A stretch of 64,000 nt of DNA from Rosenbergiella australiborealis (GTDB taxonomy: Bacteria > Pseudomonadota > Gammaproteobacteria > Enterobacterales > Enterobacteriaceae). Location: positions 62,001 to 126,000 of the forward strand of contig NZ_JABBFO010000004.1 in the NCBI RefSeq assembly GCF_018494035.1, written 5' to 3'. Position 1 is the stretch's first letter. Each line of letters opens with the position of its first letter. Position numbers and translations under genes: made by a program. Below the pieces are notes generated by a model. It did not search any database. It saw only the letters and a program-made list of their open reading frames with translations, and was not told the DNA's origin. Shown here in pieces: positions 53,796 to 63,883 of this stretch.

Positions 53796-54701
53796 TTATT
53801 CAGTGTCGGCTTTATAAGCCAATGCTGCCGCCGGTACGGGAGCGGCTTTTCCTGTCTCTAACCAGCTACGAATACGGTTAGCATCAGCAAAATGGGTATA
53901 CTTACCAAAAGCATCTAAAATAACTAATGCCACTGGCCGCCCATTAATCACGGTACGCATTGCTAAACAATGCCCAGCTTGGTCGGTATAACCGGTTTTC
54001 GTTAGTGCAATTTGCCACGTCTTATTATAGATAAGATGATTCGTGTTGCGGAAAGGTAGCGTGTAGCGCGGCTGTTGGAAGGAGGCTGTCGTTTCCTGAG
54101 TGGTACTCAATTGTCCTATCAACGGATAGTCACGGGTTGCTTTCAATAATTTAATTAAATCTTGTGCATCAGACACATTATGAATCGATAACCCGGTCGG
54201 TTCGACATAATGAGTATGCGTCATACCCAATGCACGCGCCTTCGCATTCATTGCTTGGATAAAAGCGGGATATCCACCGCGATAATTGGCGGCAAGGCTG
54301 GCTGCTGCACGATTTTCTGAAGACATCAGCGCCAGTAGCATCATTTCCCGTCGGCTAATTTGGCTATTTACTTTGACGCGAGAAAATACCCCCCGCATTT
54401 CCGCCGTTTGATGGATATCAACCGTCAACAGCTCATCAAGAGGTTGCTTCGCATCTAAAGCGACCATTACCGTCATTAATTTTGTTAGCGATGCGATAGG
54501 CCTCACACGATCAGGGTGTAGCGAAAAAATCACCGCATTGGTTTTTAAATCGACTACCATCGCGCTGCCCGAAGCAATCTGCGGTTGAACTAATCGATTC
54601 TCGTGGCTTGCACTATACTTACTCGGAGTCACCTTCGCTGACACGGAAGAGCAACACATTAAAAATACTGCGAGGATGTAATGATGGCGTTTTACTGGCA
54701 T
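53796..54701 (-). CDS. pbpG: D-alanyl-D-alanine endopeptidase PbpG (PBP7)
   Basis: Periplasmic serine enzyme that cleaves D-Ala-DAP cross-links in murein. 301 residues. Signal peptide [22 protein letters not shown]. SxxK at S71-K74 (SLTKLM), SxN motif [11 protein letters not shown] and KTG in [13 protein letters not shown]. Conserved [24 protein letters not shown]. Divergent from yohD; in E. coli pbpG and yohD are also neighbours. Confidence 0.96.
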   Translation of the reverse strand: MPVKRHHYILAVFLMCCSSVSAKVTPSKYSASHENRLVQPQIASGSAMVVDLKTNAVIFSLHPDRVRPIASLTKLMTVMVALDAKQPLDELLTVDIHQTAEMRGVFSRVKVNSQISRREMMLLALMSSENRAAASLAANYRGGYPAFIQAMNAKARALGMTHTHYVEPTGLSIHNVSDAQDLIKLLKATRDYPLIGQLSTTQETTASFQQPRYTLPFRNTNHLIYNKTWQIALTKTGYTDQAGHCLAMRTVINGRPVALVILDAFGKYTHFADANRIRSWLETGKAAPVPAAALAYKADTE

Positions 54702-54932
54702 TTTTCGTCTATTATTGTCAAAGTCAATTTTCTGTATGCAATACAGGCTGCAATATTCCTAAAAGGGATTCGCTGGCGACAGCATCATACGCGGTACGGC
54801 ACAGAAAAAGCTAAGTCTGTTTATTGATTTACTCACGTATTTGTAAAAAAATCTGTCAACACTGAAAAAATGACATCATTGATAGCCAACATGATGATAA
54901 AAAGGCTATTTCACTAACTTTAGGACTCTATT

Positions 54933-55511
54933 TTGTCTATCGATATACACACACTTATCTCTCATTACGGCTACCTTGCACTGGTTGTCGGTTGTATGGC
55001 CGAAGGCGAAACGTTTGTTCTGCTTGGGGGGATTGCCGCTCATGAAGGGTTATTACATCTTTACTGGGTGATCGCAGCCTCGATGTTGGGTGGCATCATT
55101 GGTGACCAAATTCTTTTCTTTCTTGGCTGGCGTTACGGCACAAAATTCCTACATAAATTCGAGAAACAGCAAAGTAAGATCGATAAGGCTAATAAACTTA
55201 TCCATCGACATCCCGCGCTCTTTGTTATTGGCGCTCGATTTATGTACGGCTTTCGTATTATTGGGCCTATTATTATTGGTTCGAGCGGCTTGCATGCCTG
55301 GCTATTCGTGTTATTAAACGTGATTGGTGCGGCGCTTTGGGCCAGTCTGTTCGCCAGTCTCGGGTTTTATGCAGGAAAAGTGATTACCCCTTGGCTGAGT
55401 CGAATTGAAGGTTATCTTGAACCGATATTGTGGATTGTTGCGGCAGCGCTAGTGATTTGGGGCGCTTGGACGTTGATCCAATGGTTGAGAACACGTCAAC
55501 CTACAAAATAA
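54933..55511 (+). CDS. yohD: DedA family inner-membrane protein YohD
   Basis: Member of the DedA family, whose members are linked to lipid carrier flipping and membrane homeostasis. 192 residues, the same as E. coli YohD. TTG start at 54933 (MSIDIHTLISHYGYLALVVGCMAEGET) with TAGGAC six bases upstream. DedA motifs: AEGETFVLLGGIAAHEG, GGIIGDQILFFLGWRYG, and FMYGFRIIGPIIIGSSGL with the conserved Arg and Pro. Confidence 0.93.
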   Translation: MSIDIHTLISHYGYLALVVGCMAEGETFVLLGGIAAHEGLLHLYWVIAASMLGGIIGDQILFFLGWRYGTKFLHKFEKQQSKIDKANKLIHRHPALFVIGARFMYGFRIIGPIIIGSSGLHAWLFVLLNVIGAALWASLFASLGFYAGKVITPWLSRIEGYLEPILWIVAAALVIWGAWTLIQWLRTRQPTK

Positions 55512-55658
55512 CGACCAGAAATATCAGAATATTTATCTGAAATTAAAAAGCAGATGTTCATTCAACAGATCTGCACATATACTAGGCGCAAGGTTGAAAG
55601 TGATTCAACCTATTACTTTGTTCACGTCATCGTTAATCAGGTTTAAGCCATACATTTT

Positions 55659-56720
55659 ATGAAAAAAAGCATCCGCGCGTTGATCTCTGCTGCCATGACT
55701 GTTGCAGCTTTTTCTCAGACTGCACAGGCGGTGGTATATCCGCTTCCGGCGGCCAACAGTAGTATTACTGGTGAGAATCTCGAAGTCTCTATTCCTACTG
55801 ACAGCAGGCTACCGCTGGAAGCTTTTGCGGCACAATATGAGATGGGACTGAGTAATATCTTGGAGGCGAATCCCGGTATCGATGTCTATCTTCCGAAGGC
55901 CGGCTCTAACTTAATTATTCCACAGCAATTGATCCTACCTGACGCCCCTCGGGAAGGCATTGTCGTTAACAGTGCTGAAATGCGCCTCTATTACTTTCCA
56001 AAAGGGAGCAATACTGTCGTCGTACTGCCGATTGGTATTGGGCAATTAGGGAAAGATACCCCTCTGGATTGGGTAACCAAGGTTGAGAGCAAACGTCCTT
56101 TCCCAACATGGACACCTACCGCTAAAATGCATGAAGAATACGCGGAAAACGGAAAAAATTTACCGACTATTTTCCCTGCTGGTCCTGATAACCCGATGGG
56201 CTTATATGCGCTGTATATTGGTAAGATGTTTGCGATTCACGGAACCAATGCTGATTTCGGTATTGGATTACGCGTTAGCCACGGTTGTGTGCGTCTGCGT
56301 GGACAAGATATTAAGTGGTTATTTGAACACGTGCCGGTCGGCACCCGCGTCCAATTTGTTAATCAGCCAGTGAAAGCGGCTGTAGAGCCTGACGGTTCAC
56401 GTTACCTTGAAGTGCATAACCCGCTTTCCACAACTGAAGAACAATTTAGTTCTAATGCGATAGTTCCTATCACCTTACCTGCATCGGTAAGTAAGCTGCT
56501 ATCTGATCCTAGCGTCAATCAAGATGTCGTCAACCAAGTGTTGAAGAATCGTTCCGGTATGCCGGTTAAAGTGAACGGGGTTGCCGAGGCACATGCCAAT
56601 GCTCCCCTGCCTGTTACTGAACAGAGCGACGCTCAACCTAGCGAGACACCTGACTCTAATTTCTCGGCTAAAGGGGCAAGCGATTCGGCCATTACTCAGC
56701 CACCGCCTGTTGAAGAATAA
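55659..56720 (+). CDS. ldtB: L,D-transpeptidase LdtB (YbiS), attaches Braun lipoprotein
   Basis: Periplasmic YkuD-fold enzyme that links Lpp to murein. 353 residues. Signal peptide [24 protein letters not shown], LysM-like part (45-95), catalytic H194 ([14 protein letters not shown]) and C210 in VSHGCVRLR. The core matches E. coli LdtB ([35 protein letters not shown] begins it) better than LdtA, C or E. Odd: about 46 extra residues after the usual end GMPVKVN, a Pro/Ser/Glu-rich tail. In E. coli ldtB lies next to ybiT and mntR; here it has moved next to yohD. Confidence 0.92.
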   Translation: MKKSIRALISAAMTVAAFSQTAQAVVYPLPAANSSITGENLEVSIPTDSRLPLEAFAAQYEMGLSNILEANPGIDVYLPKAGSNLIIPQQLILPDAPREGIVVNSAEMRLYYFPKGSNTVVVLPIGIGQLGKDTPLDWVTKVESKRPFPTWTPTAKMHEEYAENGKNLPTIFPAGPDNPMGLYALYIGKMFAIHGTNADFGIGLRVSHGCVRLRGQDIKWLFEHVPVGTRVQFVNQPVKAAVEPDGSRYLEVHNPLSTTEEQFSSNAIVPITLPASVSKLLSDPSVNQDVVNQVLKNRSGMPVKVNGVAEAHANAPLPVTEQSDAQPSETPDSNFSAKGASDSAITQPPPVEE

Positions 56721-56729
56721 TCCCCAATT

Positions 56730-56753
56730 AGGCCACAGCTCTTGTTGTGGCCT
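56730..56753. other. Hairpin between convergent ldtB and the MFS gene
   Basis: AGGCCACA (56730-56737), eight-base loop, TGTGGCCT (56746-56753). Probable shared terminator; only a short pyrimidine stretch follows. Confidence 0.6.
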
Positions 56754-56760
56754 CCCTTCC

Positions 56761-57963
56761 CTACTCCGTTGACGTTACCCGACGATGATTGCTCAGCAGT
56801 AAATAGGTGACTAATACCGCTCCGAGACAAACCATCATTGCAGCGGCCAAATAAATAGTCCGTATCCCCGTGTGATTCATCAATAACCCTGCAACAGGTC
56901 CAGTCAGCCCTAATGCTAGATCGAGGAAGGCTGAATAAGTGCCTAATGCCGAGCCTTTGCTTTGTTCACTGACTTTTCGGACAGCCTCAACCCCCAGTGC
57001 TGGGAAAACTAATGAAAAGCCGGCTCCAGTGAGGAATGCGCCAATATCAGCCCAAAATACGCTTTCTGCATGCCATAGAAAAAATAACCCAATGGCTTCT
57101 GTCAATAAACAGCCTAAAGAAACCATTAATCCACCGAAACGCGTGATCATATTACTGAAGAGAAAACGGGAGAGTACGAAACCGAGGCTGTATAAACTTA
57201 AAGTTAAAGCGGCACCTTGCCAACCACGGCTCGAAAAATAGAGCGTAATAAACGTAGCAATCACCCCAAACCCTAACGTGCCTAATGCCAGCCCTAAGCC
57301 ATAGGGAGTGACCAATCCCAAGACTTGGCGAAATGGTAACCGCGGTGCAGTTAACGTTATTGAAATATCAGCCTTACTGCGCGCGAATATAAAGCCGGAT
57401 ATGCCCATTACTAGCACTAATCCAGCAAAACCGCTAATGCCTAACCATTGATTAAGCATGACCCCAAAGGGTGCCCCTACAGCCATAGCAAAATAGGTTG
57501 CAACGCCATTCCAAGAGATCACTCGCGCAGTATGTACCGACCCCACTAAGTTCATTCCCCACAAGGTCGCACCGGTGCTGCTGAAACTTTCGCCAACACC
57601 TAGGAAAATTCGCCCAAAAATAAGCAGCGACAGACTGACTAGAGGATAACTGGCAAACAGTGCCGCGAGAATTGTCATTAAACCACTCAGCCCACATAAC
57701 ACCATGCCCAGCATAACGACTTTTTTCGGCCCAAAAAGATCCGCCAGCTTGCCACTCTGTGGTCGACTAATCAGTGTCGCAAAGTATTGCAGGCTGATAA
57801 TCAATCCAGAAATAAAAGGTGAATACCCTAGCTGTTGATGAACAAATCCGGGAAGTACGGCAAGAGGGAGTCCAACGGAAAGATAACAAAAGAACGTAAA
57901 AATCATCACCGATAAAATACGTTGATTTAATTGACCACGTGTCGGTTGATTTTGCTGAAGCAT
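56761..57963 (-). CDS. MFS transporter, YhhS/YfcJ type
   Basis: Twelve-helix major facilitator of the YhhS/YfcJ group, substrate unknown. About 400 residues from ATG 57963 (MLQQNQPTRG); a GTG at 57969 is an alternative. Motifs: VGLPLAVLPGFVHQQLG, LADLFGPKKVVMLGMVLCGLSG, FGRIFLGVGESFSSTGATLWGMNLVG, ISWNGVATYFAMAVGAPFGV, GFGVIATFITLYF and GAGFSLVFPALGVEAVRKV. The sequence does not let me choose between YhhS and YfcJ. Confidence 0.9.
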   Translation of the reverse strand: MLQQNQPTRGQLNQRILSVMIFTFFCYLSVGLPLAVLPGFVHQQLGYSPFISGLIISLQYFATLISRPQSGKLADLFGPKKVVMLGMVLCGLSGLMTILAALFASYPLVSLSLLIFGRIFLGVGESFSSTGATLWGMNLVGSVHTARVISWNGVATYFAMAVGAPFGVMLNQWLGISGFAGLVLVMGISGFIFARSKADISITLTAPRLPFRQVLGLVTPYGLGLALGTLGFGVIATFITLYFSSRGWQGAALTLSLYSLGFVLSRFLFSNMITRFGGLMVSLGCLLTEAIGLFFLWHAESVFWADIGAFLTGAGFSLVFPALGVEAVRKVSEQSKGSALGTYSAFLDLALGLTGPVAGLLMNHTGIRTIYLAAAMMVCLGAVLVTYLLLSNHRRVTSTE

Positions 57964-58039
57964 ACTCACACCAATAAAGAAATAGGAATATCTTCAGCAT
58001 AGCATATACCCATTACGCGGTTAGATTATTAGGTTAACT

Positions 58040-58987
58040 TTATGTTAACCTTGTTAATTCTTTATTAATTTCCTGAGCAATGGCTGAAGAATGTGTTAGT
58101 GGGCGAATATGTCTGAAGAGTTCATCGGCCTGCGGATAAGATTTCTTTAAATAGCCCAACCACTGTTTGATACGTGCAACATGGTACATCCCCGTATCAC
58201 CCTGCTTTTCAAGATCACAATAATTCCCCAACAGTGCGACCACTTCTGGCCAAGGCATTGGCGGATGATTATATTTGATCATTTTACTGAGATTAGGAAT
58301 ATGTAGGGCACCTCGCCCAACCATCACATCAGTACAGCCGGTTGTCCTAATACAGGCCTGAGCGGAGGCCCAATCCCAAATCTCACCATTTGCAATCACC
58401 GGAATAGTGAGTCGTTGGCGAATTTGTGCAATCGCCGACCAATTTATGGCCTCAGCACGATAACCGTCTTGTTTGGTTCTACCGTGAATGACAATTTCAC
58501 TCGCCCCTGCTTGTGCGACTGCATCAGCAATTTCATAACTATGATCGATGGAGTCCCATCCTAAACGCACCTTAACCGTAACCGGTAAAGCGTGCGGTAC
58601 GGCTTGACGCATCGCCTTTGCCGCATGATAAATTAATTCAGGATCTTTTAGTAAAGAGGCTCCCCCACCGCTCCCATTCACCGTTTTTGACGGACAGCCG
58701 CAGTTAAGATCAACGCCCCAAGAACCCAGTTCAACGGCTCTCTGTGCATTTTCCGCTAACCATTGGGGGTGCTGGCCAAGCAGCTGTAGACGGACTAAGG
58801 TACCGGAGGGGGTACGACTCTGATGAGCGAGTTCAGGGCACAAACGATAAAAAGACTTTATCGGCAGTCGTTGATCGACAACCCGTAAAAATTCGGTCAC
58901 ACAGAGATCGTAATCATTGACCTTAGTCAGGAGTTCCCTGACTAAGGCATCTAATACCCCTTCCATGGGGGCTAACAGAACACGCAT
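58040..58987 (-). CDS. dusC: tRNA-dihydrouridine(16) synthase DusC
   Basis: FMN enzyme reducing U16 of tRNAs to dihydrouridine. 315 residues. [17 protein letters not shown] at the N-terminus, FMN and active-site region [26 protein letters not shown] with the catalytic Cys, SVKVRLGW-type [21 protein letters not shown] and [10 protein letters not shown]. Starts four bases after rhlE, so probably co-transcribed with it; in E. coli the two are far apart. Confidence 0.95.
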   Translation of the reverse strand: MRVLLAPMEGVLDALVRELLTKVNDYDLCVTEFLRVVDQRLPIKSFYRLCPELAHQSRTPSGTLVRLQLLGQHPQWLAENAQRAVELGSWGVDLNCGCPSKTVNGSGGGASLLKDPELIYHAAKAMRQAVPHALPVTVKVRLGWDSIDHSYEIADAVAQAGASEIVIHGRTKQDGYRAEAINWSAIAQIRQRLTIPVIANGEIWDWASAQACIRTTGCTDVMVGRGALHIPNLSKMIKYNHPPMPWPEVVALLGNYCDLEKQGDTGMYHVARIKQWLGYLKKSYPQADELFRHIRPLTHSSAIAQEINKELTRLT

Positions 58988-58991
58988 CGGA

Positions 58992-60323
58992 CTAGCGTTG
59001 GCCTTGGGGCTTTTTCACCGCAGGTTTTGCCGCGGAGCTATTTCCTGAACGAGCACGTGGTGAATGTTGACCTTGAGGACGACCTTGACCACGGGAAGCA
59101 CCGTTATCAGAACGACCACCTCGTCCAGGCCCCTGACCTCGCCCACCTTGACGGCCGTTTTGGATAGGCTCAGCTTTAATGGACGGATCGGGCTCATAAC
59201 CAGGAATAGCCAAGCGTGGGATCTCTTTTTTCAGCAATTTTTCGATATCGCGCAAAAGTTTGTGCTCGTCGACACATACTAAGGATAACGCTGAACCGCT
59301 TGCTGCCGCCCGACCTGTACGGCCAATACGGTGAACATAATCTTCTGCAACGTTAGGCAGTTCATAGTTAACCACATGCGGTAGCTCTTCAATATCGATA
59401 CCCCGTGCCGCAATGTCTGTCGCGACTAAGACTCGAACATCACCGGTTTTAAAGTTATCCAATGCACGAGTCCGCGCACCTTGACTTTTATTACCGTGAA
59501 TCGCAGCAGCCGTAATACCATCTTTATTAAGCTGTTCCGCCAGATGATTCGCACCATGTTTAGTACGCGTGAAGACTAAAACTTGTTGCCAATTCTCTTT
59601 TCCAATCAAATAAGACAGCAACTCACGCTTACGTTTTTTATCGATAAAATGGACCTGTTGTGACACTTGCTCTGAGGCCGTATTGCGGCGCGCAACTTCA
59701 ACCAATTTAGGGCGATCCAATAATTTTTCCGCTAACGCTTTAATTTCATCAGAAAACGTAGCTGAGAACAGTAAATTTTGACGACGAGCAGGCAATTTAG
59801 CGAGGATACGGCGAATATCATGAATAAAGCCCATATCTAACATACGGTCAGCTTCATCCAACACCAGAATTTCAATATTAGAAAGTTGTACCGCATTCTG
59901 ATGGACTAAATCCAGTAAGCGTCCTGGAGTGGCGACAAGGATATCCACCCCCCCGCGTAACTTCATCATTTGTGGGTTAATACTCACACCACCAAAGACA
60001 ACCAGTGAACGCAGTTTAAGATAACGGCTATAGTTTTGGACATTTTCACCCACCTGCGCGGCCAATTCGCGTGTTGGCGTTAAAATTAACGCCCGCACCG
60101 GCCTACGACCTTTGATCGGTGTTTCATCCGCAGCAAGGCGATGTAACAACGGCAAAGTAAATCCGGCTGTTTTGCCTGTTCCGGTTTGTGCGCTGGCTAA
60201 TAAATCATCCCCTGCCAGTACAATAGGAATCGCTTGTTGTTGGATTGGCGTAGGGGTAGTGTAGCCCTGTTCATTCACAGCACGCAAAATCTCGGCATGT
60301 AAACCGAGTGAATCGAAAGTCAT
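58992..60323 (-). CDS. rhlE: ATP-dependent RNA helicase RhlE
   Basis: DEAD-box RNA helicase involved in ribosome assembly and RNA turnover. 443 residues. Q motif [13 protein letters not shown], Walker [14 protein letters not shown] in [16 protein letters not shown] in LFSATFS, and motif [11 protein letters not shown]. The last 60 residues are Gly/Arg/Gln-rich ([19 protein letters not shown] begins it), a flexible RNA-binding tail. Followed directly by dusC. Confidence 0.96.
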   Translation of the reverse strand: MTFDSLGLHAEILRAVNEQGYTTPTPIQQQAIPIVLAGDDLLASAQTGTGKTAGFTLPLLHRLAADETPIKGRRPVRALILTPTRELAAQVGENVQNYSRYLKLRSLVVFGGVSINPQMMKLRGGVDILVATPGRLLDLVHQNAVQLSNIEILVLDEADRMLDMGFIHDIRRILAKLPARRQNLLFSATFSDEIKALAEKLLDRPKLVEVARRNTASEQVSQQVHFIDKKRKRELLSYLIGKENWQQVLVFTRTKHGANHLAEQLNKDGITAAAIHGNKSQGARTRALDNFKTGDVRVLVATDIAARGIDIEELPHVVNYELPNVAEDYVHRIGRTGRAAASGSALSLVCVDEHKLLRDIEKLLKKEIPRLAIPGYEPDPSIKAEPIQNGRQGGRGQGPGRGGRSDNGASRGQGRPQGQHSPRARSGNSSAAKPAVKKPQGQR

Positions 60324-60475
60324 GGGGTATTGCTCCAGGGACGCCCTGACCGTCTTTTCACGGTGCAGTTTTCAGGGGGGAAGTGTCACTAATTTCAAAG
60401 AGATCGACGCAAAACTACAATGCGATAAGTAAGAGGCAGTGTATCAGACTTTATGACCTACTGCGAGCGGGTTAA

Positions 60476-60499
60476 TAGGCCAGTCGATTGACTGGCCTA
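60476..60499 (-). other. Hairpin downstream of ybhQ
   Basis: TAGGCCAGTC (60476-60485), loop GATT, GACTGGCCTA (60490-60499), a ten-base perfect stem just after the ybhQ stop on the minus strand. Followed by TTAAC only, so the U tract is weak. Confidence 0.6.
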
Positions 60500-60505
60500 G
60501 GGCGA

Positions 60506-60898
60506 TTAGCTGCGTTTTTTCTCAACCTGTTGGTGGGAGCCTTTGGCTAATAGAGAAAAAAGTGCGGGTCCGATAAGTACCGCCACACCTAATCCACAAA
60601 TCAGTAGCGGATTGTGCAATACACGAGAGAATAAGAAGAGCGAAAGCATTGCCGCACCAAAATAGTAAGTGGTTGAGGCTTCTTCCAAGTAGTCTCTCAC
60701 AGCGCGTAAGCGCGTGACATTTTGCGTAATAAGCATCGCTAACAGCAAAACGACGTAAGTTGCGACCAATCCGGCACTGACTTCAACTAACAATTTGTGT
60801 TTAAAACCCCAAATTAATGAAGCCGCGATCGTTAAATGCATCGCGATATGAAAACACGTTTGCCCAGTGACAATCTGAACACGGTTAGACCATTTCAT
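60506..60898 (-). CDS. ybhQ: Inner-membrane protein YbhQ
   Basis: Membrane protein of unknown function, 130 residues with four predicted helices. The N-terminus MKWSNRVQIVTGQTCFHIAMHLTIA, TYYFGAAMLSLFLFSRVL and the tail VLIGPALFSLLAKGS resemble E. coli YbhQ (136 residues). AGGAGA ribosome binding site. In E. coli it lies near ybhL, as here. Confidence 0.88.
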   Translation of the reverse strand: MKWSNRVQIVTGQTCFHIAMHLTIAASLIWGFKHKLLVEVSAGLVATYVVLLLAMLITQNVTRLRAVRDYLEEASTTYYFGAAMLSLFLFSRVLHNPLLICGLGVAVLIGPALFSLLAKGSHQQVEKKRS

Positions 60899-61300
60899 AG
60901 TTATCTCCTAGTTATACTCACGATAGAACAAAGCACCCTATCGCCAGTAACTGTTTTCCAATCCAAATCTAAAAAAGTCGGGCGCCGAATCCAGAATGGA
61001 TGGCTGTACTCCCCCTCCTTTTCTTCAGAAAATTCTGTAAGAAAACAGGTTCAGTCTGCCACAAGTTTTCAGAAATATCATGTTTTGTTTCAAACTAGGA
61101 TATTAATTAGCGGATAATACTGCAAATAACCATTAAATCGGCACAAATCAGAGTAATATATTAAATCCATTCTTAAGAAGAATAATGGGCTTTTCTTGGC
61201 GAGGGAAAAAATAGTTTTTATTTTTAATCAATGAGTTATTGAGTAATAAACGCGACACACGGGCAGCTTTATCGCCGAATCGACGGCTGTTTTTTTACAC
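60899..61300. other. ybhL-ybhQ intergenic region
   Basis: About 400 bp without a credible gene. It must contain the ybhQ promoter. At its far end a plus-strand terminator-like motif lies at 61264-61296, with no plus-strand gene upstream of it in the gap. Confidence 0.5.
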
Positions 61301-61328
61301 AAAAAAAAGAGGGGAACTCCCCTCTTTT
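61301..61328. terminator. Intrinsic terminator of ybhL
   Basis: AAAAGAGGGG (61305-61314), loop AACT, CCCCTCTTTT (61319-61328), with a run of eight A on the left, giving a strong U tract on the minus strand. Lies 20 bases after the ybhL stop. Confidence 0.92.
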
Positions 61329-61348
61329 CACGATTATCGACTATTCTC

Positions 61349-62059
61349 CTAACGCCTATCACCAAAAATGCGTAATAACATCATGAAAAGGTTGATAAAA
61401 TCTAAGTAAAGGGTTAATGCACCAACAATACTATAGCGGCGTAAATTTGTTTTATCTGTGGCATCAATATTTTCACCAAGCTGGCGGAGTTTTTGCGTGT
61501 CATAGGCGGTTAAACCAACAAAAACCACTACGCCGATATAAGTAATCGCCCACATCAATGCCGTGCTTTTTAACCAATAATTAACCAGTGATGCGATCAA
61601 TATTCCAATCAGCGCCATGAACAATAAACTTCCCAGCTTACTAAGATCACGCTTGGTTACGGCGCCATAAAATGTCATGGCACCAAACATCCCCGCCGTG
61701 ACCACAAAGGTGCTGGCGATAGACGAGTAGGTGAAAGCAAGAAAGATACTGGCCATCGTTAAACCGGTAAGTACTGAGTAGAGCATAAAGAGGCCGGTCG
61801 CGAGCGCTGCACTCATTTTATGCACTAACCCTGACAGGACAAAAACAACCGCCAACTGGGCAATAATCAAGCCAAAAAAGGTAATTCGACTGGAGAAAAT
61901 GGCTTCCATTACCGCGGGGGTTCTTGCGGCGAACCAACTAACAAAGGCAGTTAATAATAAACCGGTCGTCATCCAGCCATAGACTTGCGTCATATAGGCC
62001 TGCACGCGACTGGCTGACGAGGTTTGACCCAAAGATGTCGGACGTTGATAACTCTCCAT
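61349..62059 (-). CDS. ybhL: BAX inhibitor-1 family inner-membrane protein YbhL
   Basis: Seven-helix membrane protein of the Bax inhibitor-1 (UPF0005) family, possibly a pH-dependent calcium leak channel by family; role in enterobacteria unknown. 236 residues. YMTQVYGWMTTGLLLTAFVSW, ASTFVVTAGMFGAMTFYG, ALMWAITYIGVVVFVGLTAYDTQKL and GALTLYLDFINLFMMLLRIFGDRR. The aspartates of the AYDTQ and LDF positions are kept. ATG overlaps the yaiW stop (TAATG). Confidence 0.95.
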   Translation of the reverse strand: MESYQRPTSLGQTSSASRVQAYMTQVYGWMTTGLLLTAFVSWFAARTPAVMEAIFSSRITFFGLIIAQLAVVFVLSGLVHKMSAALATGLFMLYSVLTGLTMASIFLAFTYSSIASTFVVTAGMFGAMTFYGAVTKRDLSKLGSLLFMALIGILIASLVNYWLKSTALMWAITYIGVVVFVGLTAYDTQKLRQLGENIDATDKTNLRRYSIVGALTLYLDFINLFMMLLRIFGDRR

Positions 62060-63162
62060 TACTCCCTCCTAGATTGAAGTAAACAATTTTGATAACGTTG
62101 GTTTACACGCTGTGCAAACCAAGCGGTAGTCAGGTTCCGTGAAATTTTCGGGCTCTGTAAGGTGATACCCGGTAATCGTTCATGAGGCCAACGTTGACCA
62201 CGTTTTTTATCCGCGGCCGCAAAAACCTGCTTCCATAACGGGCTTTGTTCAAACGCTATTGACTGCCCAAGCATTAATTGTTGATGAATATTTTGCTGGC
62301 TCAACTGCAGTGTAAAGCCAATTGACCGTATCGCCAACTCAGTTTGGCTGGGCTTATCATCCTGATAATTAATCAGATCGCCGTCCAAAACCAAGGGAAC
62401 ACCACTTAGGTACGCGACTGCTGCTTGAAATGCAGCATTTCGACTGGCATACCACCCCGCATTATAATCAGCAAATCGATATAATGGCACAGTATAGTTT
62501 GCCGGGTAACCCAATAGGTGCAATGCCCCAAAATAGACGCCGCCACGTTGTGACAAGACCTCTTTACGGATACTGTTTCCCTTTTTATAAGGGTAGTTTT
62601 CCGCATGCTGTTCTGCAAAAGCAATACTGACTTGCATCGGCCCGCCGGTATGAATCGGATTAAAGCGCCCGAGCAATTGTTGACCAAGCGGGACGGTGTT
62701 GATTAAGTCATCATAAATATCACTCAGTTCCCGTTCGCTACGTACATGGTCTAGACGCTCAGCATAGCTTTTCCCCGTCGGTGACGTCACACTTAGCGCC
62801 GTTCGTACCACAAACGCTGGAATATGTAAGGCAGCAGCACGACGGTCAATCTCCTGCCAAGCAATATGGGGTAGACCTGCGACCGGAGCATCAGCATTAA
62901 AATTGGACTCTTGACCCGCGATTGCGATAACGGAACAAAGGTTACTGACACTGGTTTCTAACTTTTGATGGGTAAATGCCTGATAAATATCTTCCGACCA
63001 CGCTGTTTTGTTCGAGACAGTAGCAGGGAGTAGCTGTTTAATCTGCGTAGTGACAGCGACTTTAGGTCGGGGGGCTGGTGTCGGTGAAGGCGCAGAGCAA
63101 CTTGTCAGTAGCACTCCCATCACCGCGATAACTGGATATTGCAATCCTTGCAATATTTTCAC
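62059..63162 (-). CDS. yaiW: DUF1615 lipoprotein YaiW
   Basis: Outer-membrane lipoprotein; in E. coli YaiW is encoded with SbmA and affects uptake of proline-rich peptides. Start chosen at GTG 63162, which overlaps the moaE TGA by four bases and gives MKILQGLQYPVIAVMGVLLTSC, a clean lipoprotein signal with lipobox LLTSC, and 367 residues (E. coli about 364). ATG 63186 and longer frames lie inside moaE. Motifs: NLCSVIAIAGQESNFNADAPVAGL, IAWQEIDRRAAALHIP, HTGGPMQVSIAFAEQHA, YRFADYNAGWYASRNAAFQ and ISRNLTTAWFAQRVN. sbmA is not adjacent. Confidence 0.9.
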   Translation of the reverse strand: MKILQGLQYPVIAVMGVLLTSCSAPSPTPAPRPKVAVTTQIKQLLPATVSNKTAWSEDIYQAFTHQKLETSVSNLCSVIAIAGQESNFNADAPVAGLPHIAWQEIDRRAAALHIPAFVVRTALSVTSPTGKSYAERLDHVRSERELSDIYDDLINTVPLGQQLLGRFNPIHTGGPMQVSIAFAEQHAENYPYKKGNSIRKEVLSQRGGVYFGALHLLGYPANYTVPLYRFADYNAGWYASRNAAFQAAVAYLSGVPLVLDGDLINYQDDKPSQTELAIRSIGFTLQLSQQNIHQQLMLGQSIAFEQSPLWKQVFAAADKKRGQRWPHERLPGITLQSPKISRNLTTAWFAQRVNQRYQNCLLQSRRE

Positions 63163-63635
63163 GACGATGTGCCCTTTTCTCGCCATTTTTGCGGTGCAAT
63201 CAAGTCTTGTGGGGTTGGGGATAGCCATTGCGTACCTTTTTCCGTCTCTTCGCGTTTCCAAAAAGGGGCCTGGCTTTTCAATATATCCATAATAAATTCG
63301 GCGGCCATAAAGGCCGCATGGCGGTGAGCGGCACTAACAACCACTAATACTATCTCTTCACCAAGTGAAAACGTACCGACACGATGGATGATAGTAATAT
63401 GGTTAACCGCAAAACGACCTCTGGCTTCTTGTGCCAGATCCCCTAAGACACGTTCAGTCATGCCTGGGTAATGTTCTAAAGTCAGCCGATTGACCGCTTG
63501 GCCTAAGTTCATGTCACGCACTTTTCCAACAAAGAAAACCAGTGCTCCGTCTTGGTGGTCACTCGCCACCGAGCGGTACTCTTTATCAACGGAAAAAAGG
63601 TCCGGGGTGACACGTATCAGGGTTTGCTGTGGCAT
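63159..63635 (-). CDS. moaE: Molybdopterin synthase catalytic subunit MoaE
   Basis: Large subunit of molybdopterin synthase, transferring sulfur from MoaD to cyclic pyranopterin. 158 residues from ATG 63635 (MPQQTLIRV), six bases after GGAGG; ATG 63638, which overlaps the moaD stop, is possible. Motifs: GALVFFVGKVRDMNLG, LTLEHYPGMTE, IHRVG, SAAHRHAAF and APFWKREE, with the catalytic Lys. The C-terminus is slightly longer than in E. coli. Confidence 0.96.
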   Translation of the reverse strand: MPQQTLIRVTPDLFSVDKEYRSVASDHQDGALVFFVGKVRDMNLGQAVNRLTLEHYPGMTERVLGDLAQEARGRFAVNHITIIHRVGTFSLGEEIVLVVVSAAHRHAAFMAAEFIMDILKSQAPFWKREETEKGTQWLSPTPQDLIAPQKWREKGTSS

Positions 63636-63637
63636 CA

Positions 63638-63883
63638 TTACCCTCCCGTCACTGGCGGGAAAAAGGCGACTTCATCACCGCTTTGCAAGGGATGTGAAAA
63701 TGAACATATTTCTTGATTGACCGCAACCAGTAATCGCCCATCGGCCAGTGCGAGCTCCCAACGCTTCCCTCGTTGTTGTAATGTGCGACGCAGTTGCTCA
63801 ACGTCGGTAAATGTTTGGTCCAGCATTAACATTCCACACTCGACCAGCTCTCGCGTTTGTGCGAAAAATAAGACTTTAATCAT
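63638..63883 (-). CDS. moaD: Molybdopterin synthase sulfur carrier subunit MoaD
   Basis: Ubiquitin-like carrier whose C-terminal glycine becomes a thiocarboxylate. 81 residues, ending FFPPVTGG with the required Gly-Gly. Start [14 protein letters not shown]. Overlaps moaC by eight bases and abuts moaE through a TAATG overlap. Activated by MoeB (36681-37445). Confidence 0.96.
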   Translation of the reverse strand: MIKVLFFAQTRELVECGMLMLDQTFTDVEQLRRTLQQRGKRWELALADGRLLVAVNQEICSFSHPLQSGDEVAFFPPVTGG

